This document shows, piece by piece, positions 16,477 through 25,445 of a stretch of 33,417 bases of DNA. This stretch comes from Xylophilus sp. ASV27 (GTDB taxonomy: Bacteria > Pseudomonadota > Gammaproteobacteria > Burkholderiales > Burkholderiaceae_C): NCBI RefSeq assembly GCF_016428875.1, contig NZ_JAELTO010000043.1, positions 1 through 33,417 of the forward strand, read 5' to 3'. The notes below the pieces were generated by a model. It searched no databases, was not told the DNA's origin, and saw nothing but the letters and a program-made list of their open reading frames with translations. The number at the start of each line of letters is the position of its first letter. Position 1 is the first letter of the stretch. The translations under genes and the position numbers were made by a program.

Positions 16477-17264
16477 GAGGCCTCCAGTGCGCGCTGGGTC
16501 CAGGCCGCGTCGCGCTCGCGCTCGAGGATCAGGGCGCGCAGCCGCAGCAGCGTGACGGCGATGCAGTAGAGCCACACGGCCGCCACCATCACCAGCATGC
16601 CGGTGAGCATGGGCGTGGCGATGCTCGGCGCCTGCGAAATGCTGACCGATGCGCCCTGGTGCAGCGTGTTCCACCACTTCACCGAGAAATAGATGATCGG
16701 CACGTTGACCACCCCCACCAGCGCCAGCACCGCGCCCGCGCGGTCGGCGCGCCGCACGTCGTCGATGGCGCCGTGCAGGGCCAGGAAGCCCAGGTAGAGA
16801 AACAGCAGGATCAGCTCCGAGGTCAGCCGTGCGTCCCACACCCACCAGGTGCCCCAGGTCGGCTTGCCCCAGAGCGCGCCGGTCCACAGCGCGAGGAAGG
16901 TCATGAGCGCGCCCGTGGGCGCCAGCGCGCGCGCGAACATCGAGGCCAGCCGGGCGTTGAAGGCCAGCCCTATGCCGGCCCAGAAGGCCATCGCGACATA
17001 GAGGATCATCGACATCCACGCCACCGGCACGTGCACGAAGATGATCCGGTAGGCATCGCCCTGCTGCGCGTCCGTCGGCGCCATGCCCAGCCCGATGAAC
17101 AGCCCGGCCGCGGCCAGCACGGCGGCCAGCACCGCCGAGGCCATCGCGATGGAGCCGGCCAGTGGATAGAAGCGCGCGGGCGACGCAAAGGCGAAGAAAT
17201 TGACCGCCGCGGCCGTGCGCGGCGGTGGCGAGGTGGAGGCGAGGGGCATGGCCGGTCCTCTCAT
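16473..17264 (-). CDS. ccmC: Haem transporter CcmC
   Basis: 263 residues with six hydrophobic segments. CcmC binds haem at the outer face of the membrane and loads it on CcmE. The WWD motif is seen as [17 protein letters not shown], and the conserved histidines lie in [14 protein letters not shown] and [12 protein letters not shown]. The start at 17264 overlaps the ccmB stop as ATGA, like the other junctions of the operon. A second in-frame ATG at 17249 has a better ribosome binding site (GAGAGGA, 6 nt away) and may be the true start; it would remove only five residues. Confidence 0.96.
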   Translation of the reverse strand: MRGPAMPLASTSPPPRTAAAVNFFAFASPARFYPLAGSIAMASAVLAAVLAAAGLFIGLGMAPTDAQQGDAYRIIFVHVPVAWMSMILYVAMAFWAGIGLAFNARLASMFARALAPTGALMTFLALWTGALWGKPTWGTWWVWDARLTSELILLFLYLGFLALHGAIDDVRRADRAGAVLALVGVVNVPIIYFSVKWWNTLHQGASVSISQAPSIATPMLTGMLVMVAAVWLYCIAVTLLRLRALILERERDAAWTQRALEAS

Positions 17265-17983
17265 TCGAGCGCGATGCGCAGCGCCAGCGCCGCCGCCGGC
17301 GGCGCGCCGGCCAGGGCCAGCACCAGCATGGCGCCCAGCAGCGAGAAATGGCCGGCCACGCCCATGCCGGCGTTGCTGGCGTCCACCGCGTTGGCGCCAA
17401 AGATCAGCACCGGCACCACCAGCGGCAGCACCAGCAGCGACAGCAGCACGCCCGCGCCGCGCACGCCGACCGTGAGCGCCGCGCCGATCGCGCCGACCAG
17501 GCTCAGCACCGGCGTGCCCAGCAGCAGCGATGCCGCGAGCACGGCCATCGCGTCCGGCGCCAGGCCGAACTGCAGCGCCAGCAGCGGCGACACCAGCGCC
17601 AGCGGCAGGCCCGAACAGAGCCAGTGCGCCAGCGCCTTGCCCAGCACCAGCAGCGAAAGCGGCGTGCAGGACAGCAGTTGCGACTCGAGCGTGCCGTCCT
17701 GCAGGTCGTCGGCGAACAGGCGCGCCAGCGACAGCATCGACGCCAGCAGCGCCGCCACCCAGACGATGCCCGGCGCCATGCGGCGCAGCAGTTCCGGCTC
17801 GGGGCCGATGCCCAGCGGGAACAGGCTCACCACGATGACGAAGAACAGCAGCGCCGCGAGCGGGTCGGCCGGCCGCCGCCAGGCCAGGCGCAGGTCGCGC
17901 CCGAGCAGGCAGGCGAGGCCGCCCAGCAGGCCCGGCTGCGCAGCGTGCGCGGGGGGCGAGTCGGGCAGCGCAATGGTGTTCAC
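17261..17983 (-). CDS. ccmB: Haem exporter permease CcmB
   Basis: 240 residues with about six membrane helices. CcmB is the permease partner of the CcmA ATPase; the complex uses ATP to free holo-CcmE from CcmC/D. The segments RDLRLAWRRPADPLAALLFFVIVVSLFPLGIGP and ARLFADDLQDGTLESQLLS are diagnostic for CcmB. The start is the GTG at 17983 overlapping the ccmA stop (GTGA). Upstream sequence in this frame is a shadow of ccmA and is excluded. Confidence 0.95.
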   Translation of the reverse strand: MNTIALPDSPPAHAAQPGLLGGLACLLGRDLRLAWRRPADPLAALLFFVIVVSLFPLGIGPEPELLRRMAPGIVWVAALLASMLSLARLFADDLQDGTLESQLLSCTPLSLLVLGKALAHWLCSGLPLALVSPLLALQFGLAPDAMAVLAASLLLGTPVLSLVGAIGAALTVGVRGAGVLLSLLVLPLVVPVLIFGANAVDASNAGMGVAGHFSLLGAMLVLALAGAPPAAALALRIALE

Positions 17984-18612
17984 AGCGCCAGCTCCATCTG
18001 CGGCAGGCCCTCGGGCCAGGCCAGCGCCGCTTCGTGGCTGGTCAGCAGCACCACGCCGCCGCGCTGCACCTGCGCGGCGATGCACTGCAGCAGCCAGGCC
18101 GCCGCCGTCGCATCGAGCGCGTTGAAGGGCTCGTCCAGCACCCACAGCGGCGCCTGCGTGGCGAGCACCAGGCGCGCCAGGGCCACGCGCCGCCGCTGGC
18201 CCTGCGACAGGTTGCGCGCCAGCGTGCGTTCCCGGCCCTGCAGGCCGACGGCGCCGAGGGCGGCCGCCGCATCCCGCTCGTTCGTGCATATGCCCGACAG
18301 CCGCGCGGCCAGATGCAGGTTTTCGCTCGCGCTCAGGTCGTCCTTGAGCGCTGCCGCGTGGCCGATGTAGACCAGCTGGCGATGAAACTCCTCGCGCTGC
18401 CGGCCAATGCCCATACCCTGCCAGAGCACCTCGCCGCGCTCCGGGCGCAGCAGGCCGCAGACCAGCCGCAGCAGGCTGGTCTTGCCCGCGCCGTTCGGCC
18501 CCGACACCCGCAGCAGCCAGCCGCCGCGCACCGCAAGGTTCAGTCCGCTGAACAAAGCGCGACCTCCGCGCACACACGCAAGTTCGCGAAGTTCCAGCAT
18601 CGGGGAGACCAT
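17980..18612 (-). CDS. ccmA: Haem exporter ATP-binding protein CcmA
   Basis: 210 residues, an ABC ATPase. The Walker A is GPNGAGKTS (38-46), the signature LSQGQRRRVALARL, the Walker B LWVLDEPFNALD and the switch histidine LLTSHE. It is the first gene of a complete ccmABCDEFGHI operon in which every junction overlaps. The start ATG at 18612 lies only 28 bp from crtI, which is divergent, and 2 bp from a PpsR-type site; no leader with a ribosome binding site is visible. A second ATG at 18600 is possible. Confidence 0.95.
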   Translation of the reverse strand: MVSPMLELRELACVRGGRALFSGLNLAVRGGWLLRVSGPNGAGKTSLLRLVCGLLRPERGEVLWQGMGIGRQREEFHRQLVYIGHAAALKDDLSASENLHLAARLSGICTNERDAAAALGAVGLQGRERTLARNLSQGQRRRVALARLVLATQAPLWVLDEPFNALDATAAAWLLQCIAAQVQRGGVVLLTSHEAALAWPEGLPQMELAL

Positions 18613-18614
18613 GT

Positions 18615-18632
18615 TGTCAATTTAACCTGACA
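18615..18632. promoter_or_regulatory. PpsR/CrtJ-type site between ccmA and crtI
   Basis: TGTCAATTTAACCTGACA fits the PpsR/CrtJ consensus TGT-N12-ACA. It fills most of the 28-bp gap between the divergent ccmA and crtI starts. It overlaps a possible minus-strand promoter for ccmA (TTGCGC, 17 bp, TTAAAT; -35 at 18643-18648, -10 at 18620-18625) and a possible plus-strand one for crtI (TTGTCA at 18614-18619, 17 bp, TACGAT at 18637-18642). The promoter calls are weak; the site itself is exact. Confidence 0.7.
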
Positions 18633-18640
18633 CTCATACG

Positions 18641-20218
<1,578 letters not shown>

Positions 20219-21333
20219 GATCGCACGGAACATGGCGCACGCGCGCATCGATGCGGCCGACATCGCGCTCTGCCGCGCCTCGCTGCGGCACGGCTCGCGC
20301 TCCTTCCTCGCGGCCTCGCTGCTGTTGCCGCGCGAGGTGCGCGACGCGGCCTGCGCGCTCTACGCGTTCTGCCGCATGGCCGACGATGCGGTGGACCAGC
20401 AGGGCACCGACGAAGCCGCCGCCGTCGCCATGCTGCGCGCGCGCCTGGCCTGCATCTATGAGCCCGGTGCCGCAGCGTCGGCGCTGCCCATGGCCGCCGA
20501 CCGCGCACTGGCCGGCGTCGTCGCGCACTTCGACATCCCGCGCGCGCTGCCCGAGGCGCTGATCGAAGGCTTCGCCTGGGACGCCGCGGGCCGCAGCTAC
20601 GACACGCTCGAGCAACTGCAGGACTATGCGGCCCGCGTGGCCGGCACCGTCGGCGCGATGATGGCCCTGATCATGCGGGTGCGCTCGCCCGATGCCGTGG
20701 CGCGCGCCTGCGACCTGGGCGTGGCGATGCAGCTGTCCAACATCGCGCGCGACGTCGGCGAAGACGCGGCCATGGGCCGGCTCTACCTGCCGCGCCAATG
20801 GATGCGCGAGGCCGGCATCGACCCGCAGGCGTGGCTGGCCCGCCCGGTGTTCACCCCGGCGCTGGCCTCGGTGGTGCAGCGCCTGCTGGCCGCGGCGGAT
20901 GCGCTCTATGCCCGCGTGGGCAGCGGCGTGGCGCAGTTGCCGCTGGCCTGCCGCCCGGGCATCAATGCCGCGCGCTTTCTGTATGCCGACATCGGCCGGC
21001 AGGTGCAGCGCGCCGGCTGCGATTCCATGAGCCGCCGCGCCGTCGTGCCCGCCTCGCGCAAGCTGCGCCTGCTGCTGCGCGCGCTGCTGGCGCTGCGGCC
21101 GGCGCGTGCGGGCCAGCCCGCGCCCGCTCTCGCGGCCAACGCATTCCTGCTCGACGCGGTGATCGCCACCACGCCGCGCGCGCCGGTGGCGGGCAGGCGC
21201 GGCGCCTCGGAAAGCCTGGTCTGGGTCATCGCTCTGTTCGAGCGTCTGGAGCGCCGCGAGCGCGGCCAATCCACGCCGGCCTGAGGCTCGTTTCAGGCGC
21301 TTGTAGCGGTGTTTTTCAGTAAAAAGTGCCTGT

Positions 21334-21376
21334 AGCCCAGGTTTTTCCTGGGCTTATAGCTATAAGTTTTGTAGCA
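21334..21376. repeat. Compound palindromic intergenic repeat, copy 2
   Basis: The AGCCCAGG-TTTTT-CCTGGGCT palindrome (21334-21354) has the same arms as copy 1. A second, imperfect palindrome follows: AGCTATAAGTTTTGTAGCA (21358-21376), which matches the first palindrome of copy 1 at 13 of 19 positions but lies on the other side, so the copy is inverted. It sits between crtB and the small membrane-protein gene. It may act as a transcript 3' structure for crtIB. Confidence 0.7.
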
Positions 21377-21392
21377 TTGCCTTGGAGGCGAA

Positions 21393-21530
21393 ATGAGTTC
21401 CGCCCTGATCATCACGCTCGAAATGCTCGGTGTGCTGGGCGTGGTGCTGGCCTTCGGTTTCTGGGAGCTGTACGCGCTGCGCCGCGACAAGAAGAAGCGG
21501 CCCAAGCCCGGCCCGCGCGATGCGCCCTGA
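21393..21530 (+). CDS. Small single-pass membrane protein of unknown function
   Basis: A 45-residue gene with a strong ribosome binding site (GGAGG, 5 nt from the ATG). The protein begins MSSALIITLEMLGVLGVVLA, forming one membrane helix together with FGFWELYAL, and ends in a very basic cytoplasmic tail (RRDKKKRPKPGPRDAP). I do not recognise a family. It lies 108 bp after crtB, beyond the palindromic repeat, and ends 11 bp from the end of the convergent bciA. Size and topology recall small assembly factors or cytochrome-oxidase accessory peptides, but nothing specific supports that. Confidence 0.65.
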   Translation: MSSALIITLEMLGVLGVVLAFGFWELYALRRDKKKRPKPGPRDAP

Positions 21531-21541
21531 GCCTCGCGGGT

Positions 21542-22561
21542 TCAGAACACCGCGTGGTCGCCGCGCTGCGGCAGCGCCTCATCGCCGCGTACCAGGCGCG
21601 CATAGAAGTCGAACAGGGTCTCGCGCCCGGTTTCTGGCGTGGCGGCGGCATCGTAGCGGCCGGTGCCTGGGTCGAGCAGCAGCATGGATTCGGTGGCGTA
21701 GTAGCGGCCGATGCGCGCCAGCTCGGCCTTGGCCGCCGCGGATGGCAGCACGCGGCCGGCGGCGGAGAGGCCGCCGATGATGGCGTCGAGCAGCGCCACC
21801 GGCACCCGCCGGAAGCGCGGCGGCCGGCCCAGCAGGCGGAACAGCTCCTCGCCCTGCTCGCGCGGCGTGACGGCGGGGCCCGGCCCGCCGATGGGCAGCA
21901 CGCGATTGCGGCGCTGCGGGTCGTCCAGGCAGCCGGCCAGGTAGGCGGCCAGGTCGTCATCGCTCACCGGCTTGCAGGCGGTCAGCCGGCCATCGCCGAA
22001 CAGCAGGAAAGGCTTGCCCTGCCGCACCCGCTCGACCTGCCCCGACAGGGACTTGAAGAACGCGGTCGGCCGCACGATCGAGTAGTCGACGCCGCTGCCG
22101 ATCAGCGCCTGCTCGAAGGCCAGCTTGGCATGCTGGAACGCGAGCCGGGGCTTCTGCACGCACAGGGCCGACAGCAGCACGACCTGGGCCGCGCCGGCCT
22201 CCCGCGCGGCGCGCAGCGCATGCACGTGGGCCCGATGGTCCACGGCCCAGGCGTCGGCGGGCGCGCCGCTGCGCGAGGCCAGGCAGGACACCAGCGCATC
22301 GAAGCGCTCGCCCCGGAAGCCATCGCGCGACAGCGATGCGGGGTCGCCCGCGTCGCCCAGCCGCAGCGCCGCACCCGGCAGCAGGCGCGCGCTGTCCTGC
22401 GCGCCGAGCCGGCCGCCAACGCCCGCCCGGGGCCGGACCAGGCACACCACCTCATGGCCGCGCGCCACCAGCGCGCGCACGGTCGCACTGCCGATGGTGC
22501 CAGTCGCGCCGAGCACGAAGACGCGGCGCGGGCGGGGGGAAGCTGCAACAGGGCCCTGCAT
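21542..22561 (-). CDS. bciA: 3,8-divinyl (proto)chlorophyllide 8-vinyl reductase BciA
   Basis: 339 residues from the ATG at 22561, which has a TGAGG ribosome binding site 6 nt away; an upstream ATG at 22588 has none and lies within the preceding gene. It is an NADPH-dependent SDR-like enzyme with the Rossmann motif FVLGATGTIGSATVRAL. The segments FGDGRLTACKPVSDDDLA, LPIGGPGPAVTPREQGEELF and ARIGRYYATESMLLLDP are specific to BciA-type divinyl reductases and set it apart from other SDR proteins. It reduces the C8 vinyl group in bacteriochlorophyll synthesis. It is transcribed as the last gene of crtD-crtC-orf117-bciA. Confidence 0.92.
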   Translation of the reverse strand: MQGPVAASPRPRRVFVLGATGTIGSATVRALVARGHEVVCLVRPRAGVGGRLGAQDSARLLPGAALRLGDAGDPASLSRDGFRGERFDALVSCLASRSGAPADAWAVDHRAHVHALRAAREAGAAQVVLLSALCVQKPRLAFQHAKLAFEQALIGSGVDYSIVRPTAFFKSLSGQVERVRQGKPFLLFGDGRLTACKPVSDDDLAAYLAGCLDDPQRRNRVLPIGGPGPAVTPREQGEELFRLLGRPPRFRRVPVALLDAIIGGLSAAGRVLPSAAAKAELARIGRYYATESMLLLDPGTGRYDAAATPETGRETLFDFYARLVRGDEALPQRGDHAVF

Positions 22562-22569
22562 GCGATGCC

Positions 22570-22923
22570 TCAGGCTCGGCCGCGCCATGGCCGCCAGACG
22601 CCCAGGGCCGCCGCGGCAAGCGCCAGCCCCAGCGCAAAAGCCAGCGCCGCGCTACCCGTGCCGAAGCATGCCGTCGGCGCGGCGAGCAGCGTCAGCAGCA
22701 GCTTGGCCACCATCCAGCGCTCCTCCAGCCAGGCGGGGCGCGCGGCGATACCCATCAGGCCGCTCGACACCAGCAGCAGCAGCGCCGGCGTGCAGAGCCA
22801 GCGCGCGACCATGTCGGCGGCGTGGGCCGCGGGCGGGTCCAGGCGCCCGAGCAGGAGCTGCGCGGCCAGCCCGCCCGCGAAGCCCGCGAGGCCGAGCAGA
22901 TGCAGGAACTTGAAGAAGCGCAC
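22570..22923 (-). CDS. Predicted integral membrane protein in the photosynthesis cluster
   Basis: 117 residues from a GTG at 22923 with a GAGGA ribosome binding site. Four hydrophobic segments are visible: about 4-26, 41-60, 70-88 and 90-108. The pattern FFKFLHLLGLAGFAGG, a central RW and the late ERWMVAKLLLT recalls DUF2269/CopD-like four-helix membrane proteins; this is a resemblance only. It is not TspO, which occurs at a similar place in some purple bacteria. It starts 9 bp after the crtC stop and ends 8 bp before the bciA start, so it is part of that operon. Role unknown, perhaps in pigment assembly. Confidence 0.8.
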   Translation of the reverse strand: MRFFKFLHLLGLAGFAGGLAAQLLLGRLDPPAAHAADMVARWLCTPALLLLVSSGLMGIAARPAWLEERWMVAKLLLTLLAAPTACFGTGSAALAFALGLALAAAALGVWRPWRGRA

Positions 22924-22932
22924 GGCCTGTCC

Positions 22933-23817
22933 TCAGCGCAGCGCGCGCGGCATGCGAAAGGGCAGCATCGCGCGGCACCACGGGGTGTCCAGCCGCGCGA
23001 GCGACAGGCATTCGTGCACGGCGGCCATGCGCTCGCCCTGCAGCGTGGTCTCGATCAGGCTGCGCGCATAGAAGGGCGTGTCCTCGAAGCTGCGCCGCAG
23101 CGCGGGGGCGGCACCCGTGGCGCAGCGGGTGCTGCGCTCCATGCGCCAGCCGCTGCGTGGCAACACCGCCGTTGGCGGCGCATCGAAGCCCGTGGCGCGG
23201 CCCTGGGCATCGAAGTCGAGCGCGAGCAGCGCGGTGCTGCCATCGCGGCGCGCCACGTCGTACAGCACCGCGCAGCGGCCCTGCCCGCGCGCGCTGCGCG
23301 ACCAGGTCCAGCGCTCGAAGTCGGCCTCCAGCGGCCGCTCGCCGCTGTTCGAGTCCATGTAGCCGCCGCCCTGCCAGCGCAGCCCGGGGTGCGTGAAGGC
23401 CACTTCGACACGCGCGCTGGGCGCCACCGGCCGCCAGCGGTGCCGGCCCGCCGTGTCGAGGGCGAAGGATCGCTGCGCCAGCGCGTGCGGATGCAGCCGC
23501 ACCTGGCCGCGCAGCCGCGAGGGCAGGGGCGCGCAGGTTTCGTCGATGTCCACCACCAGCGCATCGCCGTCCCAGCGCATGCGGCTCGGGCCGATGGCCA
23601 GCGTCGTCGCGTCGCGCTGCACGCTGGCGCGGCGGCGCTCGGTCATGGCCCAGCGGCCGTCGCCGCGCGCCGGGCCGTAAAGCGCCAGGTTGAGCGCGCA
23701 ATGGTCCAGCGGGTCGGCCACGCCGCCCTGGCGCCGCCGGGCCCAGGCGTAGTAGGGCGAGAACACGCTGCCGACGAAGCCGATGAGCGTCAGGCCGTGC
23801 CGGCCGTCGTCGCTCAA
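22933..23817 (-). CDS. crtC: Acyclic carotenoid 1,2-hydratase CrtC (start uncertain, overlaps crtD)
   Basis: CrtC adds water to the 1,2 double bond of neurosporene or lycopene derivatives. The motifs LIGFVGSVFSPYYAWARRR, DHCALNLALYGPARGDGRW and WRMERSTRCATGAAP are those of CrtC. The given start is a TTG at 23817 overlapping the crtD stop (TTGA), making 294 residues. However, the sequence before it in the same frame (PRFDAEVAPGGYAWWYVDAL) also looks like CrtC and reaches to about 23871 inside crtD. No ATG, GTG or TTG lies in that frame between the TTG and an ATG at 24162, so the true start is unresolved: ATG at 24162 (409 residues), a non-standard codon, or the TTG. orf117 follows after 9 bp. 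Confidence 0.88.
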   Translation of the reverse strand: MSDDGRHGLTLIGFVGSVFSPYYAWARRRQGGVADPLDHCALNLALYGPARGDGRWAMTERRRASVQRDATTLAIGPSRMRWDGDALVVDIDETCAPLPSRLRGQVRLHPHALAQRSFALDTAGRHRWRPVAPSARVEVAFTHPGLRWQGGGYMDSNSGERPLEADFERWTWSRSARGQGRCAVLYDVARRDGSTALLALDFDAQGRATGFDAPPTAVLPRSGWRMERSTRCATGAAPALRRSFEDTPFYARSLIETTLQGERMAAVHECLSLARLDTPWCRAMLPFRMPRALR

Positions 23818-25355
23818 CGCATCGACATACCACCAGGCGTAGCCGCCGGGCGCGACCTCGGCGTCGAAGCGCGGTCTTCCATCAGGCTGGCTGCCGCCAG
23901 GCGCCCCGAAAGCGCTGCCATCGGCACGCCGGGCCCCGGGTGCGTGCTGCCGCCCGCCAGGTACAGGCCCGGCAGCCGGCTGCGCGAGCCCGGGCGCGAG
24001 AAGCTCGCCGCCCAGCCGTGCGAGGCCTGGCCGTAGAGCGCGCCGCCGGTCCCCGGGAACAACTGCTCGAATCGATGCGGCGTGGTCAGCCGCATCTGCG
24101 CCGCCCCGAAGTCCAGCCGCAGGCCGCAGCGGGACAGCCGTTCGAAGGTTCTCTGCTGGCATGTGTCGATCTCCTCGGGGGTGAAGTTGCGCACGTCGCC
24201 CGAAGGCGGCGCGTTGACGATGCACAGCAGCCGCTCGGGCCCGGCCGGCGCGGGCGCGTCATGGGCCGGGCGGTCCTGCGCGCAGACGTACACCGTCGGT
24301 TCGGCCGGCAGCCGGTCGCGGCGCAGGATGTCGTCGAACTCGGCCGCGTAGTCGGACGAGAAGAAGACCGAGTGGCGCAGCAGGGCGAAGCCTTTCGCCT
24401 CGGCGCGCAGGTTGAAGGTGAGCGCCGAGAGCGATCGCTCCGAGCGCGCAATGGCCGGCTGCGCCCGTGCGCCCTGCGGGCCCAGCAGCCCGCCGCCGAG
24501 CGCCGCGACGTCGCCGTTGAAGACCACCGCGCCGGCCTCGACCTGCTCGCCGCTGGCCAGCCGCACGCCGCCGGCACGGCCGCCGCGGGCCATGATCTCG
24601 GCCACCTCCGCGCCGTACCGCACCTGGGCGCCGCGCTCTGTCGCCAGCCGCGCCAGCATCTGCGCCACGCGGTGCATGCCGCCCTCGACCAGCCACACGC
24701 CCTGCTGCTCCACATGGGCGACCAGCATCAACGTGGCCGGCGCGAGCCAGGGCGAGGCGCCGCAATAGGTGGCGTAGCGGCCGAAGAGCTGCTGCAGGCG
24801 CGGATCGCGGAAGTAGCCGCCGATCTCCTTCCACATGCTGCCGAACGGCGAGATGCGGGCCAGCGCCGGCATGCCGCGCAGGCCGGTGCGCGTGAGCAGC
24901 GACAGCGGCGTGGGCCGCGCGCCGCGCAGGAAAGGGGCTTCGAGCGTGTCGTAGATCTGCCGCGAGCGGGCGCAGAAGGCGCGGTAGCCCCGCGCCGCCT
25001 CGGCGCCGGCGAAGCGGCCGATGGCGTCGGCGCTGCGCTCCACGTCGGCGAACAGGTCGAGCCGCGCGCCGTCGTCCCAGGCATGGCGCGCCAGCACCTC
25101 GGCGCGCTGCAGGCTCAGGTGGTCTTCCAGCCGGGTGCCGGCCTGCGCCAGCAGCTCGTCGAACACCCAGCGCATGGTGAAGACGGTCGGGCCGGCGTCC
25201 ATGGACACGCCGTCGATCTCGACCTCGCGCATCTTGCCGCCGGGCGCCGGCGCGCGTTCGAGCACCAGCACCTCCAGGCCCTGCGCGGCCAGTGACAGCG
25301 CCGCGCTGAGGCCGCCGACGCCGGCGCCGACGACGACGACGCGATCCGCTTTCAT
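23814..25355 (-). CDS. crtD: Methoxyneurosporene/hydroxyneurosporene dehydrogenase CrtD
   Basis: 513 residues, a CrtI-family FAD enzyme that makes the 3,4 double bond after CrtC hydration. The Rossmann motif is VVVVGAGVGGLSAALSLAA (6-24), followed by APGGKMREVEIDGVSMDAGPTVF-type sequence; the C-terminus has GLYLAGGSTHPGPGVPMAALSGR. SLLTRTGLRGMPALA and LQQLFGRYATYCGASPWLAPA point to CrtD rather than CrtI. The last 25 or so residues (EDRASTPRSRPAAT...) lie over the start of crtC and look like an unconserved extension. The ATG at 25355 is first of a minus-strand operon and faces crtE across 90 bp with a PpsR-type site. Confidence 0.95.
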   Translation of the reverse strand: MKADRVVVVGAGVGGLSAALSLAAQGLEVLVLERAPAPGGKMREVEIDGVSMDAGPTVFTMRWVFDELLAQAGTRLEDHLSLQRAEVLARHAWDDGARLDLFADVERSADAIGRFAGAEAARGYRAFCARSRQIYDTLEAPFLRGARPTPLSLLTRTGLRGMPALARISPFGSMWKEIGGYFRDPRLQQLFGRYATYCGASPWLAPATLMLVAHVEQQGVWLVEGGMHRVAQMLARLATERGAQVRYGAEVAEIMARGGRAGGVRLASGEQVEAGAVVFNGDVAALGGGLLGPQGARAQPAIARSERSLSALTFNLRAEAKGFALLRHSVFFSSDYAAEFDDILRRDRLPAEPTVYVCAQDRPAHDAPAPAGPERLLCIVNAPPSGDVRNFTPEEIDTCQQRTFERLSRCGLRLDFGAAQMRLTTPHRFEQLFPGTGGALYGQASHGWAASFSRPGSRSRLPGLYLAGGSTHPGPGVPMAALSGRLAAASLMEDRASTPRSRPAATPGGMSMR

Positions 25356-25366
25356 CGCTTGCCCGG

Positions 25367-25395
25367 TTGACGGTGGTAATGCATGTGTCTATTCT
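25367..25395 (+). promoter_or_regulatory. Sigma-70-type promoter for crtE
   Basis: TTGACG (25367-25372) and TATTCT (25390-25395) are spaced by 17 bp, about 50 bp before the crtE start. The -10 hexamer lies inside the TGT-N12-ACA site at 25386-25403, the arrangement expected for repression. Confidence 0.55.
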
Positions 25396-25403
25396 AGATG
25401 ACA
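25386..25403. promoter_or_regulatory. PpsR/CrtJ-type site between crtD and crtE
   Basis: TGTCTATTCTAGATGACA matches TGT-N12-ACA exactly and is nearly palindromic. It lies between divergent crtD and crtE, over the -10 of the crtE promoter. An adjacent dyad TTCAAT-N6-ATTGAA (25405-25422) may be a second binding element of unknown nature. Confidence 0.75.
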
Positions 25404-25445
25404 CTTCAATGTGACTATTGAAACTTACAACCTCACGAGGTGCCC

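Noticed and set aside
24162-24225. ATG at 24225 or 24162 as the definite crtC start
   Set aside because: The 100 or more residues they add are an Arg/Ala-rich shadow of crtD and do not resemble CrtC until about 23871; kept only as an alternative.
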